Shown here piece after piece: positions 10,718 to 20,543 of a stretch of 64,000 nt of DNA. Below the pieces are notes generated by a model. The model saw only the letters and a program-made list of their open reading frames with translations. It did not search any database and was not told the origin of the DNA. Each line of letters begins with the position of its first letter. Position 1 is the stretch's first letter. The position numbers and the translations under genes were made by a program. The stretch is from Tolypeutes matacus (lineage: Eukaryota; Chordata; Mammalia; Cingulata; Chlamyphoridae): the NCBI GenBank assembly GCA_026826555.1, contig JAKSZT010054335.1, positions 6,640,108-6,704,107 on the forward strand, read 5' to 3'.

Positions 10718-11172
10718 AAATGTAAGATATGAGCTATAGTTAGTAGTAAGATTTTGACAATATTCTCTCATAATTTGTAACAAATGCCTCACAGCAATGC
10801 AAGGTGTTGGTGGAGGGTTGATGTGTGGGACCCCGGTATGATGTTATGCATGTTTGCTTTGTAAGTTCACAACTTTTACTAGACACTATACACTTATTAT
10901 TTATGTATGTTCATGTTAATATCCTTATGATAATAGGGTGGCCTGGAAGAAGACAGCAAATGTGAGATACTTCGGTTAGTGGTAATGCCTTGAGGATGCC
11001 CTTCCATCGTTAGTTAAAAATGTTTCACAGCAATGCAAGGTATTGGCGGTAGAGTGAGAGGTGAAAGCCCTGTATGATGTTGTGCATGTTTGTTTTGTAA
11101 GGTCACAACTATTGCTATACACTTATTGTTTATGTATGTTTATGTATGAGTGATACACTTCAATAAATTTTT
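10718..11172 (+). repeat. Tandem dimer, period about 229-240 bp, in the L1 3' half
   Basis: Anchors repeat: AAATGT-AGATA at 10718 and 10958, ACAGCAATGCAAGG at 10791 and 11027, TATACACTTATT at 10887 and 11116. The second copy carries the A-rich end at 11160-11180. The duplicated 3' end suggests either a duplicated source gene or two fused tails. Confidence 0.8.
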
Positions 11173-11584
11173 AAAAATGATGCTCCATGAATAAACTGCC
11201 ACGTCATTTGCTACATGCATAAATCTTAGCTATAGGATAAACTCCCAGAAGTGCGGCTGCTGCGTCAAAGGGTATTAGCACCGTGAGAGCAGAATCCGTG
11301 CTAGAGATTGTCTGGCCGGCACTCCCGGGCACGGCGGGGTTGGCACTCTCTCAGTGTGGAGGGCCTGGCCGGCAGCCCCTTCTCTGGGCTGCTGGAAGAT
11401 GCTGCTATGGCCAGACCTCTGCAAAGTGGCTTCCCACAGCAGCTGCGGCTCCCTGCTCCAGGCTTCTCCCGGCTCCAGGGATGACTCCCCCACCCCACCC
11501 CCGACCCCGTGTGTTCTCCCTGGCTCCCGACAGACCCGGGGATAGCTGGCTTGATAGCACCCTGCCTCCGTAACTGCCCCTTCC

Positions 11585-11675
11585 CTCCTCACTGGTGTTT
11601 CCTGGGATCTCTTCTCAAGTAAACCACTTACATAAAACGCTTGCCTCAGGGTCTGGGAGAACCCAATCTGACAGT
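11585..11675 (+). mobile_element. Ancient LTR 3' end fragment
   Basis: TTTCCTGGGATCTCTTCTCAAGTAAACC, then CTTGCCTCAGGGTCTGGGAGAACCCAATCTGACAG is the characteristic 3' end of an old mammalian LTR. The same end occurs at 61930-62012. It lies inside the minus-strand L1 and probably belongs to a LTR covering 11281-11675; only the 3' end is recognisable to me. Confidence 0.5.
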
Positions 11676-12155
11676 GTCGTCAAACGTTTGGAATATCATA
11701 AATGGCATCTCAGCGTATTTGTCATTTAGGTTTCTCTTACCAATGAGGCTGAACATATTTTCATATGTCTGAGCCCTTTGGTTTCTATTTCTGAGGGCCG
11801 GTGGGCATGTTGGCCTCTGCAGGGTCTACAAAGCTTCTCGATAGATTAGCTCTAGGATACGGACACTTTTTCCAGTTTGTTTTCTTTGTTTATGGTATTT
11901 TTCTCTTTTTTTTGGTTCGACTTCTTTCCTTTCTCTTCTTCCTTCCCATCCTCACCTACCTCCTGCTCTTTTTTTCTTGCCATTCAGGACTTTTTATTTT
12001 TGTGTAGGCCAATCAATCCATAATTTTTGTGTCTTTGTTTTGAGTCATAGTGAGAAATGCTTCCCTCCACTCAAAGCTCTAGAGAAAGTGTTCCATGTTT
12101 TCTGATAATACTTCATTTCCTTTTTACGTCTATAGCTTTAGCCCATTTGGAATTT

Positions 12156-12175
12156 ATCCTGGTGGATGTTTATCT
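12156..12175. repeat. 20-bp exact direct repeat, copy 1
   Basis: ATCCTGGTGGATGTTTATCT is repeated without mismatch at 12617-12636. Copy 1 lies at the end of the fossil L1. Its origin is unexplained: target-site duplication or small local duplication. Confidence 0.9.
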
Positions 12176-12199
12176 TCATTGTGATTTTTTTTTGCTCTC

Positions 12200-12445
12200 G
12201 GATCTCTCACGGAATCACTCCCTGCTATGAGAACTGCCCTTGGATTGTTTTGCGCCAGGTGTCATATTGCACTGCCCCAACCTATTTCCTCTTGCAAATG
12301 ATTCCGGCTCTCGACTTCCCCTGGCCTGGCCTTTGCACACTGGGCAGAAGACCTGCCGCTGCAATACTTCTCTGCCCGGAACAGCCTCCCCTCATCTTTT
12401 TACTTTACTGAGCCCGGATTTGACCTCAGCTGAAAGTCTATCTTT
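12200..12445 (+). repeat. Possible L2 LINE fragment
   Basis: CCTGGCCTTTGCACACTGGG, TTCTCTGCCCGGAACAGCC and a following ACTTTACTGAG segment resemble the L2 stretch ctttgcacttgctgttccctctgcctggaac. Short and decayed. Confidence 0.4.
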
Positions 12446-12616
12446 TCTTCCCCATAACTACTTTTTCTTTTGTTCTGCTCAAAATGGCAGAGCAAGCCAT
12501 GTGCCATATTCATATGGCATTGGATCCAAACTTCCTTAAGACTGGAACATCTTTTTAATCGCAAACTTAAAAATTAATGAAAAAAATTAAGAGGGCCGCT
12601 AACAATTTCATAAATG

Positions 12617-12636
12617 ATCCTGGTGGATGTTTATCT
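12617..12636. repeat. 20-bp exact direct repeat, copy 2
   Basis: This is identical to 12156-12175, with 461 bases between the starts. It is followed by a TTTATCTG triplet stretch and then by the 82-bp duplicated segment. Confidence 0.9.
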
Positions 12637-12649
12637 GTTTATCTGTTTG

Positions 12650-12731
12650 TCTCTGAAGACAAAGCGCATCCGATGTGATCACAGAGCCCTTCTTCTAATG
12701 GAGCCAATGCCATGGTCAGAAAAGGGATTCT
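12650..12731 (+). repeat. 82-bp segment duplicated at 13723-13801, copy 1
   Basis: The stretch from TCTCTGAAGAC to GGATTCT is repeated 1,073 bases downstream with about six substitutions and one 3-base deletion. Both copies lie in open plus-strand frames (12614-12826 and 13597-13869) and keep the residues IRCDHR and MEPMPWSE. I do not recognise a protein. It could be an old dispersed repeat or a local duplication. Confidence 0.85.
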
Positions 12732-14561
12732 GCAGCTTTCCTACTGCTGTGTACATTATTAACTATTTTTTGTCTTCACAGTTGTTTACTCTTAGAGAGG
12801 AAAAAAACAAAAATAGATACAGATGATGCTAGATAGATTACAGGAGTACCCGGGACCTTTATTCACCTGTAAGTGCTGTACAAGTCTTGCACCTCGCACC
12901 TGCATGTCAACTCGATTAAATTCAGTCGTTTGGCCCAAGCTGACCTTTTCTGATTTATTGCTGCCTGTCCATCCCTTAATTGTGCCTCAAAAAATATTGG
13001 TTTTACATTTGGTACCTTTTTATGATTTTCTGGGCAATTCTACCTCCCAAAATGTGGGTGACTTGTACTCGCTGACCTTCTGCCCGCTTTGAACTGAGTA
13101 GCGTCCATTCAGGCATGGCCTGTTCTCAGAAAGAATGGTTTGTGCATGAACGAACCCATCGTGGCCTATGGGCCTGGCTAACTGTCCTGCCATCGAGTCA
13201 GAGGCCCCAGGTGACGTGAGAAAGGAACGTCGCCCGTGGATGCATAAGCTCCTTTAGTGCTTGAAGGATGCAAAGGAAGCACATCAGCTCTGCCTGTCTC
13301 GGGGTGGGGCACAGGTGCCGTTCTGCTCGTTTTACCTGGGAGGAGGGCAGTCTTGCCCCCTGCGACCAGAGTCATGCCAGTTAGACTTCCTTGGCTCTCT
13401 CAAGGCTCTTTCTGTCTGTGTGGAACCTGGGACGTGAAACCGGGCGGCGAAATGCCCACCTCTCCGCAAGCCCCCATCCCCTCCGCGCGTTTCCAGTGTA
13501 GCCTCCGGAAACTTCCATCGCAGACACCCTCCTCATCAGAACACTCCTCCCCGGGTGCCACCAGCCGTGGGGCTGTAAGACACCGTTATAACAAAAGTGA
13601 CAATGACGGAGGAAGCGGAGCTCCAAAGTGAGGGAGAGGCACATCGGAGAGAACGGGCACGGCGAGCCGATAATGAGCATGGAAAGGACTTTTCCTGCTT
13701 ATGGGCGAGAAAGACAGGGAAGTCTCTGAAGACACAGCACATACGATGTGATCACAGAACCCTTCTAATGGAGCCAATGCCGTGGTCAGAAAGCGGATTC
13801 TTTTCACTGCCTTATTCTTACGTTTCGATGGAAAAGATCTTCAAATCCGCGTGGACTTGGTGCATCTAACTCCATGACACCCTGCTCTAGCCAAGATTTT
13901 TATATAGCAAACTTATGTGCAGGTAATTATATTTAATTAATAACCTTGGGCCTAATAGATGACTTTTTCAAGACTCTTTGCCTCAGTTGGAAAAATAATG
14001 TCTGGTGAGACATAGAGACCTTGGTAGTTTACCGGTTTCTTTCTGAAGGATTTTCTAGCCTTCTTGGGCAAAAGGCAAGAAGATGGCTTTGACAGAAATG
14101 TGTCCGGAGACTCAGCCAGCCCTGCCCCGCACGGCCACCCCCTGTGGAAGGAATGCCCTCTTTTGTCCAGGCTTTGGGGGTTGCAGGAGGGGGGAAGGAA
14201 ACCGACCACACCCCCTGCCGGAGGCGGTGCTCCCTGGGTAACTCAGAATGGGATGGAGCCACCCGGGCCTGATTCTTTAGCGTGGCTGATTGAGTTGACA
14301 GGGCCTTTCCGTTTCTCCTTCTTTTGATTTGCCAGTTACTGAGCCTGGCAAGCAGAAAGCCACTCCCAAGCAATTGTGGATAATGGGGAACTTACTGGAG
14401 CTCTTCTGTCCCATAGAACTTTCTGGGTGGTTCCAGAAATTCCACTAGCCTTCTACTCTTCTTACAAGCTTCTAGGTAAAATGCTGGGGTAAAGAAAAGT
14501 CCCTAAAAAAGCTGAGTATTTTGCTTCCTTCTCAACAGCTATCCCAGTATCCATGTCATTG
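12732..14561. other. Intergenic DNA around the duplicated segment
   Basis: Apart from the duplicated segment at 13723-13801, I recognise nothing. The open frames (up to 124 codons) overlap on both strands around 13257-13807 and look like chance. TTAATTAATAACC at 13933 is a small AT-rich spot. Confidence 0.4.
13723..13801 (+). repeat. 79-bp segment duplicated from 12650-12731, copy 2
   Basis: See copy 1. The 3-base loss falls in the CTTCTT pair and keeps the reading frame. Of the substitutions, two are silent and about four are replacements in the shared frame, which does not argue for purifying selection. Confidence 0.85.
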
Positions 14562-14775
14562 TAAGTCCACAAACCTTTATCCAAATCCTTTGCTTTCAGA
14601 CATTACAAATTCCAGCATTTTTCAGGTTTTAGAAAGATAAAGTACACATATATAGGCACATTAATATTCCTATAAAGATGTATATTCATTCTAAGTGGGA
14701 TAAAAAGTCAGTTCAGATTTCCCTACCAAAATGAGTTCAATTCAGGCAGGTTTTGGCATCAAATCATGAAACCCT
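14562..14775. repeat. Ancient interspersed repeat, related to 44317-44570
   Basis: CCTTTATCC at the start, a TTTTTCAGGTTTTAGAAAG stretch, AAGTGGGATAAAAAGTCAG and CCAAAATGAGTTCAATTC appear in the same order as CCTTTATCTG, TTTTTCAGAGTTTTG, AAGTGGGATAAATAAAG and CCAAATGAGTTTTGATG at 44317-44570. It is probably a DNA transposon relic; family not resolved. Confidence 0.5.
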
Positions 14776-14879
14776 TCAGTTTTCAGAGATATTCGGATTT
14801 AGAAATTGCAGACAGGGTGGATCTATAAAATTATCCGTACTAGGCAAAACATATGAGGATCTATATTAATTATTAATAA

Positions 14880-15505
14880 AATATTAACATGTTTTAAAAT
14901 CCATTCACTTTAATAGAAAAAGACAGATAATTACAAGTTTGGGTGAAGATGTGGAGAAATTGGAACGCTCATATTTTACTGGTGGGAATGTAAAACAATG
15001 CAGCTGGCTTTCCCTCAAAAGTTTAAACGTCGAGTCTTCATATGGCCCAGAGATCCTGCTCCTAGGTATGCGTCCAGGAGAAATGCAGGCATGCGTGTGT
15101 TTACACAAAAATTTGTACCTGGGTGTTCATAGCAGCATGCTCACAAGACCCAAAGAGTGAAAACAGCTCCAGTGTCCACTAACCAATGAATGGAAAAGCT
15201 ACCTGTGGTAGTCAGAGAAGCAGACTCCAACAGGAGATATATAGATATATATCTGATGATTTAAATCTATGAAATACCTGCAGCAGGCTAGTGCTTGCTT
15301 GGCCAAACAACTGGACAGCACAAACTGGCCAAGCTGACACTTGAAATTAACCCTCATACCATAGAAAATAGTATTTGGCAATAAAAGGAAACGAAGTATT
15401 GATCCGTGCTATGACATTGGAAATATCATGCTAAGTGAAAGAAACCAGCCACGAAGTACCACATATTGTACGACTCTATTTATGTGAAGTTTCCAGAACT
15501 TTGCC
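14880..15505 (+). mobile_element. Fossil LINE-1 ORF2 3' end, split by an insertion
   Basis: Plus-strand ORF2 text is clear: GGTGAAGATGTGGAGAAATTGG at 14942, CTGGTGGGAATGTAAAACAATG, CCTGGGTGTTCATAGCAGCA, ATGCTAAGTGAAAGAAACCAG at 15428, CCACATATTGTACGACTC. Stops and indels break the frame. About 144 bases of foreign sequence (15209-15352) sit inside it. Confidence 0.9.
15209..15352. mobile_element. Unidentified insertion within fossil L1
   Basis: The L1 text stops after CTACCTGTGGTA and resumes with CATACCATAGAAAATAGTATTT. The inserted segment starts GTCAGAGAAGCAGACTCCAA and has an ATATATAGATATATATC run. It resembles the end of an old LTR-like family, but I cannot name it and see no clear target duplication. 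Confidence 0.5.
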
Positions 15506-16199
15506 CACGCAAACAGAAAGCCAGCAGCGCCCGAGCCTTTATGTCCTGCCTCCTTACCTGGGGGGTGCAGATGGGAAGGTGGAGCGCCAGCGTCCTTGCC
15601 AGACCCAGACAACGCTGAGGTGAGCCCACCCTCCAGAGCTCTCCCTGGAAGCCACACTCCAAGGGACTTTGGCTCCCCTCCCCCCCATCCTGCTTCTCCT
15701 GTTTCCTTCCAGGTCCCCCCTGGGAGCACTTCCTTTATAAATCACCTGCTTTGGGGGCACCTTCCCTGGGACCACAGCGACGTGTCAGGCCATCGGGTCT
15801 CCCGTGTGCTCAGCATTCCCAGGCCCTCTCCCCCGCTGTCAAGTCGGGAGCAGCCTTCTCTCCCTGTTGGAGCACTTGGGCAAGCCAGGGCTCAGGGGGG
15901 CTTTGCAGTTTTCACATGCCTCCTCCGAAGCCTTAGCGAAGCCCCTCCGGCTGGGCTTGTGGCCCCAGGGCAGAGTCAGCAGAACGGGGGTGGGAAATCT
16001 GTGCCCCTCCATCCAGGATACGTGGAGAACCACTCCGGCCTGGGCCTCTGCCGCCGCCGGGCCTCCTCCTGGCCTCTCAACTTTGACACGGGTCTGCCAG
16101 GGTCCCAGGACCCCCCAGCTGCTGGCTACGCTAGACACCCCTGCCCCCTCCACAGCCTTGGCATGGCGGGCGCCAGCCTGAGTCGGGCAGCTCTCGTCC
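15506..16199. other. GC-rich intergenic DNA with chance ORFs
   Basis: A 218-codon plus-strand frame covers 15596-16252 and overlaps frames on both strands. Its translation is proline/serine/glycine-rich without domains, has no helpful start context and runs into a MIR SINE at its end. I treat it as chance translation of GC-rich DNA. Confidence 0.4.
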
Positions 16200-16320
16200 C
16201 CCCTTCAGCACCTGCTGGCTCTGAGACCTTGGGCAAGTCACGAGCCCGCTGAACCTTGGGGACCCCCTACCTTATAGGGCAGTTGTGACTTAAATGTGAT
16301 GATAGATGTAATTTGCTTAA
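16200..16320 (-). repeat. MIR SINE fragment
   Basis: GCTCTGAGACCTTGGGCAAGTC, CTGAACCTTGGGGACC and TAGGGCAGTTGTGACTTAAATG reproduce the reverse-complement MIR order (gaccttgggcaagt, then aggattaaatga). Confidence 0.75.
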
Positions 16321-17239
16321 CTCACTATTTAGCCCAGAAAAAGTACCGGACAGATGGTGACTGTGGTTTTCTTCTACTTAGAAAACAGGTATATGTGATT
16401 GGCCCAGTCCAGCCGGTTGGGTTTTCACATGAACACGCGTGTGTGCTCCCTACAGCGCAAGGTGTAGCCTGTATGGCTTCCACAGAGCTCACTCCGGGGG
16501 CCTCGGAAGGCACCACGAAGGAAGGCAATTACTTTCCGAGCAGGAGAAACCAAGGAACCACGAGAGACCCAAGGTCCTCCCAGTGGGGCAAGGTTTCAGG
16601 ACGGGGAAACAAATGCTCGTCCCAAACACGAACCCCAACTGCAAAGTACAAGCGTCGATTCGCAGCTGGGCTCCTTTTTGCGCAGGCGACGAGTCCCTCC
16701 GGGGAGAATGGAGGGGATGGAGCCCTTTGGCGCTAGCTATGTGACTCTCTCCAGCACCTGGGGGAACTGGTAGTGCAAACGGGGGCGCACATGCACGGCG
16801 GCATAGGCGTTTCACGTTTGGAGGTCCAGACAGGCAGTTCACACGGCGAGTTCTGGGACGCAGTCCATGCCATTCTTCACAGCATCGGCTACAGGAGGGG
16901 AAACTGCTGTGCTCAGGCGAAGCACAGCTCAGAGCCGCTGCTAGAGAGCACAGCTACAGAGTGCTGTTAGCAGCCAGGAGAGTGGGTGACCGTGGGGAGG
17001 TTGTGCCTCAGGAGGGTGCCAGGGGCCTGCTACTGGAACTTGGAATGGCCTCTTTCTTGAACGGATGCTGGTCCCGTGGCTCTGTTCATTTGGCAGGAAT
17101 CCAGCAAGCTGTGCACTCTTGTGCATGTTTGTTTTACTTCTATAAGCAGTTAATACAAAGGCAGCGTCAACTCCATCTTAACATCCAGAGGTAAGACAAA
17201 AGTCCTGTGGCAGGCACTGAGTCTTTCTGGCATGATGTG
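16321..17239. other. Intergenic DNA, nothing recognised
   Basis: Several frames (up to 146 codons at 16296-16736) overlap in both strands with no recognisable product. No repeat is identified. Confidence 0.4.
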
Positions 17240-17545
17240 GAAGACACAGTTGACTAATTCCTCCCTCTCTCCCTCACCTTCTCTGAAATAGGCCAGGCTC
17301 GCTTTCCCAACCTCCCTTGCAGCTGTGACATGGTTAGGACTGGTAAGATAGAAGAAATTGCTTCCTGGGGACTGACAGGAAAGCGTTTACTTTCTTGATA
17401 AAAGAGCAAACCGGCCCCATCTCTTTGCCCTTTCTTTCTGCTTTGAACACAGGTGTGAGGCCTGGAACCTCAGCAGCCATATTGTGACCACAAGAAAGGG
17501 GTCAAGAGAAAGTCAGAAGCACTGACTCTGAAATCTTGAGAGTCA
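17240..17545. repeat. Ancient LTR-like interspersed repeat
   Basis: CAACCTCCCTTGCAGCTGTGACATGG, then TTGATAAAAGAG, TGCCCTTTCTTTCTGC and CAGCAGCCATATTGTGACCAC match a common old mammalian repeat. Related text is at 51760-51985 and 53665-54010. The family name is not certain. Confidence 0.5.
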
Positions 17546-18046
17546 TTATGGGAGGAAAAAAACATGGTTCCTATTTGTTTAAGAAGTTAGTCTTTTTTGT
17601 TGTTGTTATTGCTGTTATTTCAGCAAAGAACAGTCCAAAAGGACACATGGGATCATCCTCCTCTCCCGTTTCTTTCTCTTTCTCTTTGAGATTTAGCCCA
17701 GGATATTAGCAGAGTATTGACTATCACTGTCTTCTGGTTCTATAGTGGCTGATTAGGCGTGAACTCCCGTTACATAACATTTGTACCATTGTATTACTCT
17801 TAACCTTTCTGTTCTACAAAGGAAGTACAATAGGTCAATAAGTATCCCTTGGTGGAATTATGGGAAGAAAAGGTACTGTGGTCTGATCAGTTTGGAAAAA
17901 ACAAGGAGAAAGTTAAATAGGGTTTCTTTACTGCAGGCCTTCTCAGAGCCTTTAATAAGCCAGTATGCAAGAGAAGGAGCTGAGCTTGTTCCCAGAATTC
18001 TTATGCTATGCATGTCCTGGGACCAGCCTTTGGGGGAAGGCTGCTT

Positions 18047-18475
18047 CTATTAGTTTCCCTGGCTGCTAATACAAATACCACGCAATGGATTGGCTTAACA
18101 GTGGGAATCTATTGGCTAAGAGATGCCCAGAATTGCAGCATCAGCAAGGTGCTGCCTTCTCCCAGGAGACTGACGTTGTGGGGCTGGCTGCCGGTGATCC
18201 TTGGGCCTTGGCTTTTCTGTCACACGGCGACACACATGGCCTTCCCGTTTCTCCCCCAGCTTCCATTGGTTTCTGGCTCCTTCCCGTGGCTTTTTTCCTC
18301 TCTCTGTCTGAATTCATTCTGCTTATAGTTCATCCAGTAACCCGGGTGAACGCCCAAATGGATTCAGCTAGTCTTATCCTAATTAAAAACCGCCTCCTTG
18401 AAAGTTCCTGCTCACAGTGGGCTCACACCCACAGGTCTGGATTAGGATGAAAAGCGTGCTTTTCTGGGGCACGTG
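18047..18475 (-). mobile_element. Solo LTR, xenarthran ERVL-MaLR-like family (copy 1)
   Basis: On the plus strand it starts ATTAGTTTCCCTGGCTGCTAA (the reverse of the LTR 3' end) and carries CTTGGGCCTTGGCTTTTCTGTCAC, ATTCTGCTTATAG and TTTTCTGGGGCACG (the reverse of the CCCCAGAAAA start region). It lacks the outermost 5' bases. There is no internal retroviral sequence, so it is a solo LTR. Confidence 0.8.
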
Positions 18476-18869
18476 TTCTTGCCCGCTTTATTCTGCTTTT
18501 CTCCAGGCCAGCCTGCGGGTCATGCTCCCTGGGTGATGCCCTCGTGGGCTAGGGAGCATAGAGAGGTCGTCTGCGCATCTTCTCCAGGCCCTGGGCAGCC
18601 CAAGAGACGCAAGGATGGACCTGCGGTGTGCAATACGTTCAATCAAGGAAAGAATCAAGTGTAGGGTGACGCCATAAGGGCCAGTGGTACACAGCACTCC
18701 AGCTCTTCATGCAAATCTCTGCGTTTCAAGACCTTGTTCCTGCTGCTTCTGCCCTAAAAACTTTCCTGACCATCCCCAGCCACAGTGCTCCTGTATGCCC
18801 CAACCGTGAAGTGTTAGGGGACGCCGAGATCGGGGACGTCTTATTTTTCCTGACTTCTCAAATGTCCTG

Positions 18870-19155
18870 TGCTAGTCAGAATAGCTTAGTCAGAATATGC
18901 TGAAGTAATAAGCAGAGTTAGAAATTTCAATGGCTTACTGAGAACGACTTCTTTCTTGCTTAGGTAAAGCTCAATGCAGGGCAGGCAGCCTTCCTCCACC
19001 TGGTACCTAGGCCACCTGGAGCACGAGGCCCCCAAGGGGGAGAGAGGGGAGGGGGAGGGGCTCTCGCGCTTACCTGCCCGGGTTCACAATCCATCAGCCA
19101 GAACTGGTCACAGGTCCAATCTCCACTGCAAGGGAGGCTGGGAAATGAGTGGAGC
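18870..19155. repeat. Ancient interspersed repeat, family unresolved
   Basis: CTAGTCAGAATAGCTTAGTC, TTCAATGGCTTACTGAG, TTTCTTGCTTAGGTAAAG, CCATCAGCCAGAACTGGTCAC and CTGCAAGGGAGGCTGGGAAATG are words of a common mammalian relic in the usual order. Confidence 0.5.
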
Positions 19156-19199
19156 ATGGATATTTGACGAATACTACCTCTCTCTCACATTTTCTTATG

Positions 19200-19295
19200 A
19201 GATCGTATTTCCTACTACATTTTAAGCTCCTTAAGAGCAGGTGTGCCTTACCCAGTGGATGACACCTGGTGCTTTAGCCTGCCCACTATCCGTTT
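19200..19295 (+). repeat. Weak L2 LINE fragment
   Basis: ACATTTTAAGCTCCTTAAGAGCAGGTGTGCCTTACCC matches the L2 segment around agaatgtaagctccttgagagcagg. Short and degraded. Confidence 0.45.
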
Positions 19296-20538
19296 CCCTT
19301 TTGCTAGCACAGCGCACCGAGGTCCCTCTTCTCCACATTAGGGCAGCATGGCTCCAGTGGGGATGATCCAGCTCCCCCGATGGGCATGTGGCCAAGGATT
19401 AGCCGATCAGACTGAATTCTAAGTGTGGGAAGAAGAACTTCTTTCTAATGTACTTGAAGCTTGGAGTTGCTGGAGCTGACCATGTGGAGAAGGACGTCTT
19501 GAGAATAAAGTCAACACGTTGAAAAAGGAGAGCCCAGACCAAGAGACGGAGAGAGAGCGAGAAAGACTCCGGGGCGTGGTGGCGTGTTTGAGCTCCTGGC
19601 AGCACCAGCCTCGTGGGCACACGGCCTGTGCAGTGTGCAAGACTCTGCTTAGAAGGGCCCTGAGCTTGGTGTGCTCCTCTGCCCTCATCCGGAAATTCTC
19701 AATAATTTTTAAGAGGCCCCACATTTTTATTTCATGCTGGGCCCTGAAAATTATGTAGCTGGTCCTGGCCCCTGGATCCAACCAAAACAGAAGCTTTTGC
19801 TACTTCCGGATTGTTTTAGTTTCACACCCCAGGAAATTTCCTTTGAGTTTCTGTCGGTTGCAGCTAAAGAGCTATGACCACAGTCTGTGTTCTCAGTTGC
19901 TCGTTCTAGCCAGTTTAAGCAGGGAAGGAATTTACTCAAGAATATTAGCTCACAGAACCTCTAAGAGGAACAGAGCTGAAGGCCGGCGACCCAGAGCAGA
20001 GCTCAGATTCCACCACAGAGCTGCTCCCAGGGTTCTAGCTCTGCCTCCACCCCGGGCACAAATGCCGTGTTCACCTCCCCGACGGTGGTGCTTGGGTGCT
20101 GGTTAGAACCTCGGCCACTGGGGTGCTGGGAGACCTGCTGCCGTGCTCAGGAGAACGGACTCCGAGGAGCCGGCTTCCTCGCGGTACCGGCTTCCCAGCC
20201 ACGTCTCACGTGGGTGTGTCTGACTGGCGGTGCCTGAGTCACCTGCCTCACCTTAGCTGCGACAGCAGCTGGGCAAGAGAAGCTGCTACTCCGGAGGCCG
20301 TGGGATCATAAGTGGGGAATTTCCGCAAAGTAGGAAGGATGTTCAAAGGTCTTGAGGGGCATCCCAGGGTAGCCAAGGTCCACTTCTTACAAAATATAAA
20401 TTCTGCTGAGGACCGCGCCCCTAATGATGGATTCCTAAGTGTGGAACCAACCGATGCATGTACTTCTTGCTGCTCTCTGTAATTGTGGGGTCTCCCAGTG
20501 TGCCACCCCAACTAAGCCTTAGGACATCGTACCCCTTT
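19296..20538. other. Intergenic DNA, nothing firm
   Basis: No gene or clear repeat. The 19399-19781 minus-strand frames and the 19843-20311 plus-strand frames overlap one another and have no recognisable domain. The 20000-20270 part is CpG-enriched by eye but less so than the two islands listed. Confidence 0.35.
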
Positions 20539-20543
20539 GTCCC

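Larger units (their letters stand above)
9710..11172 (+). mobile_element. ORF-less composite LINE-1: 5'UTR-like plus 3'UTR-like dimers
   Basis: The 5' part (9715-9880) opens AAGATGTCGGCAGAGTAAGGA and continues through a GC-rich segment that resembles the L1 5'UTR/promoter. The 3' part (10718-11172) contains TATACACTTATTGTTTATG and CTTCAATAAATTTTTAAAA, a typical LINE-1 3' end with a poly-A-like tail. No ORF1 or ORF2 sequence lies between them, and the only open frames are short. Both halves are internally duplicated (see separate entries). The flanking 19-bp duplication shows that the whole 1.46 kb inserted as one unit by target-primed reverse transcription. The likely origin is retrotransposition of an internally deleted or spliced L1 RNA. 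Assignment of the ends is from memory of xenarthran L1. Confidence 0.6.
11191..12195 (-). mobile_element. Fossil LINE-1, right fragment
   Basis: This continues the L1 of 9126-9709: ATAGGATAAACTCCCAGAAG and GCTGCGTCAAAGGGTA at 11232-11275, then ORF2 reverse-complement text (AATGAGGCTGAACATATTTT at 11741; TTTAGCCCATTTGGAATTTATCC at 12137). It is interrupted at about 11281-11675 by unrelated, LTR-like DNA. No intact frame remains. Confidence 0.7.

Noticed and set aside
12650..13801. Duplicated coding exon
   Set aside because: Replacement changes outnumber silent ones and no convincing splice acceptor/donor pairs flank both copies; kept only as a repeat and finding.
15596..16252. 218-codon plus-strand ORF
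   Set aside because: GC-rich, proline/serine-rich translation, overlapping open frames on both strands, and its end lies in a MIR SINE.
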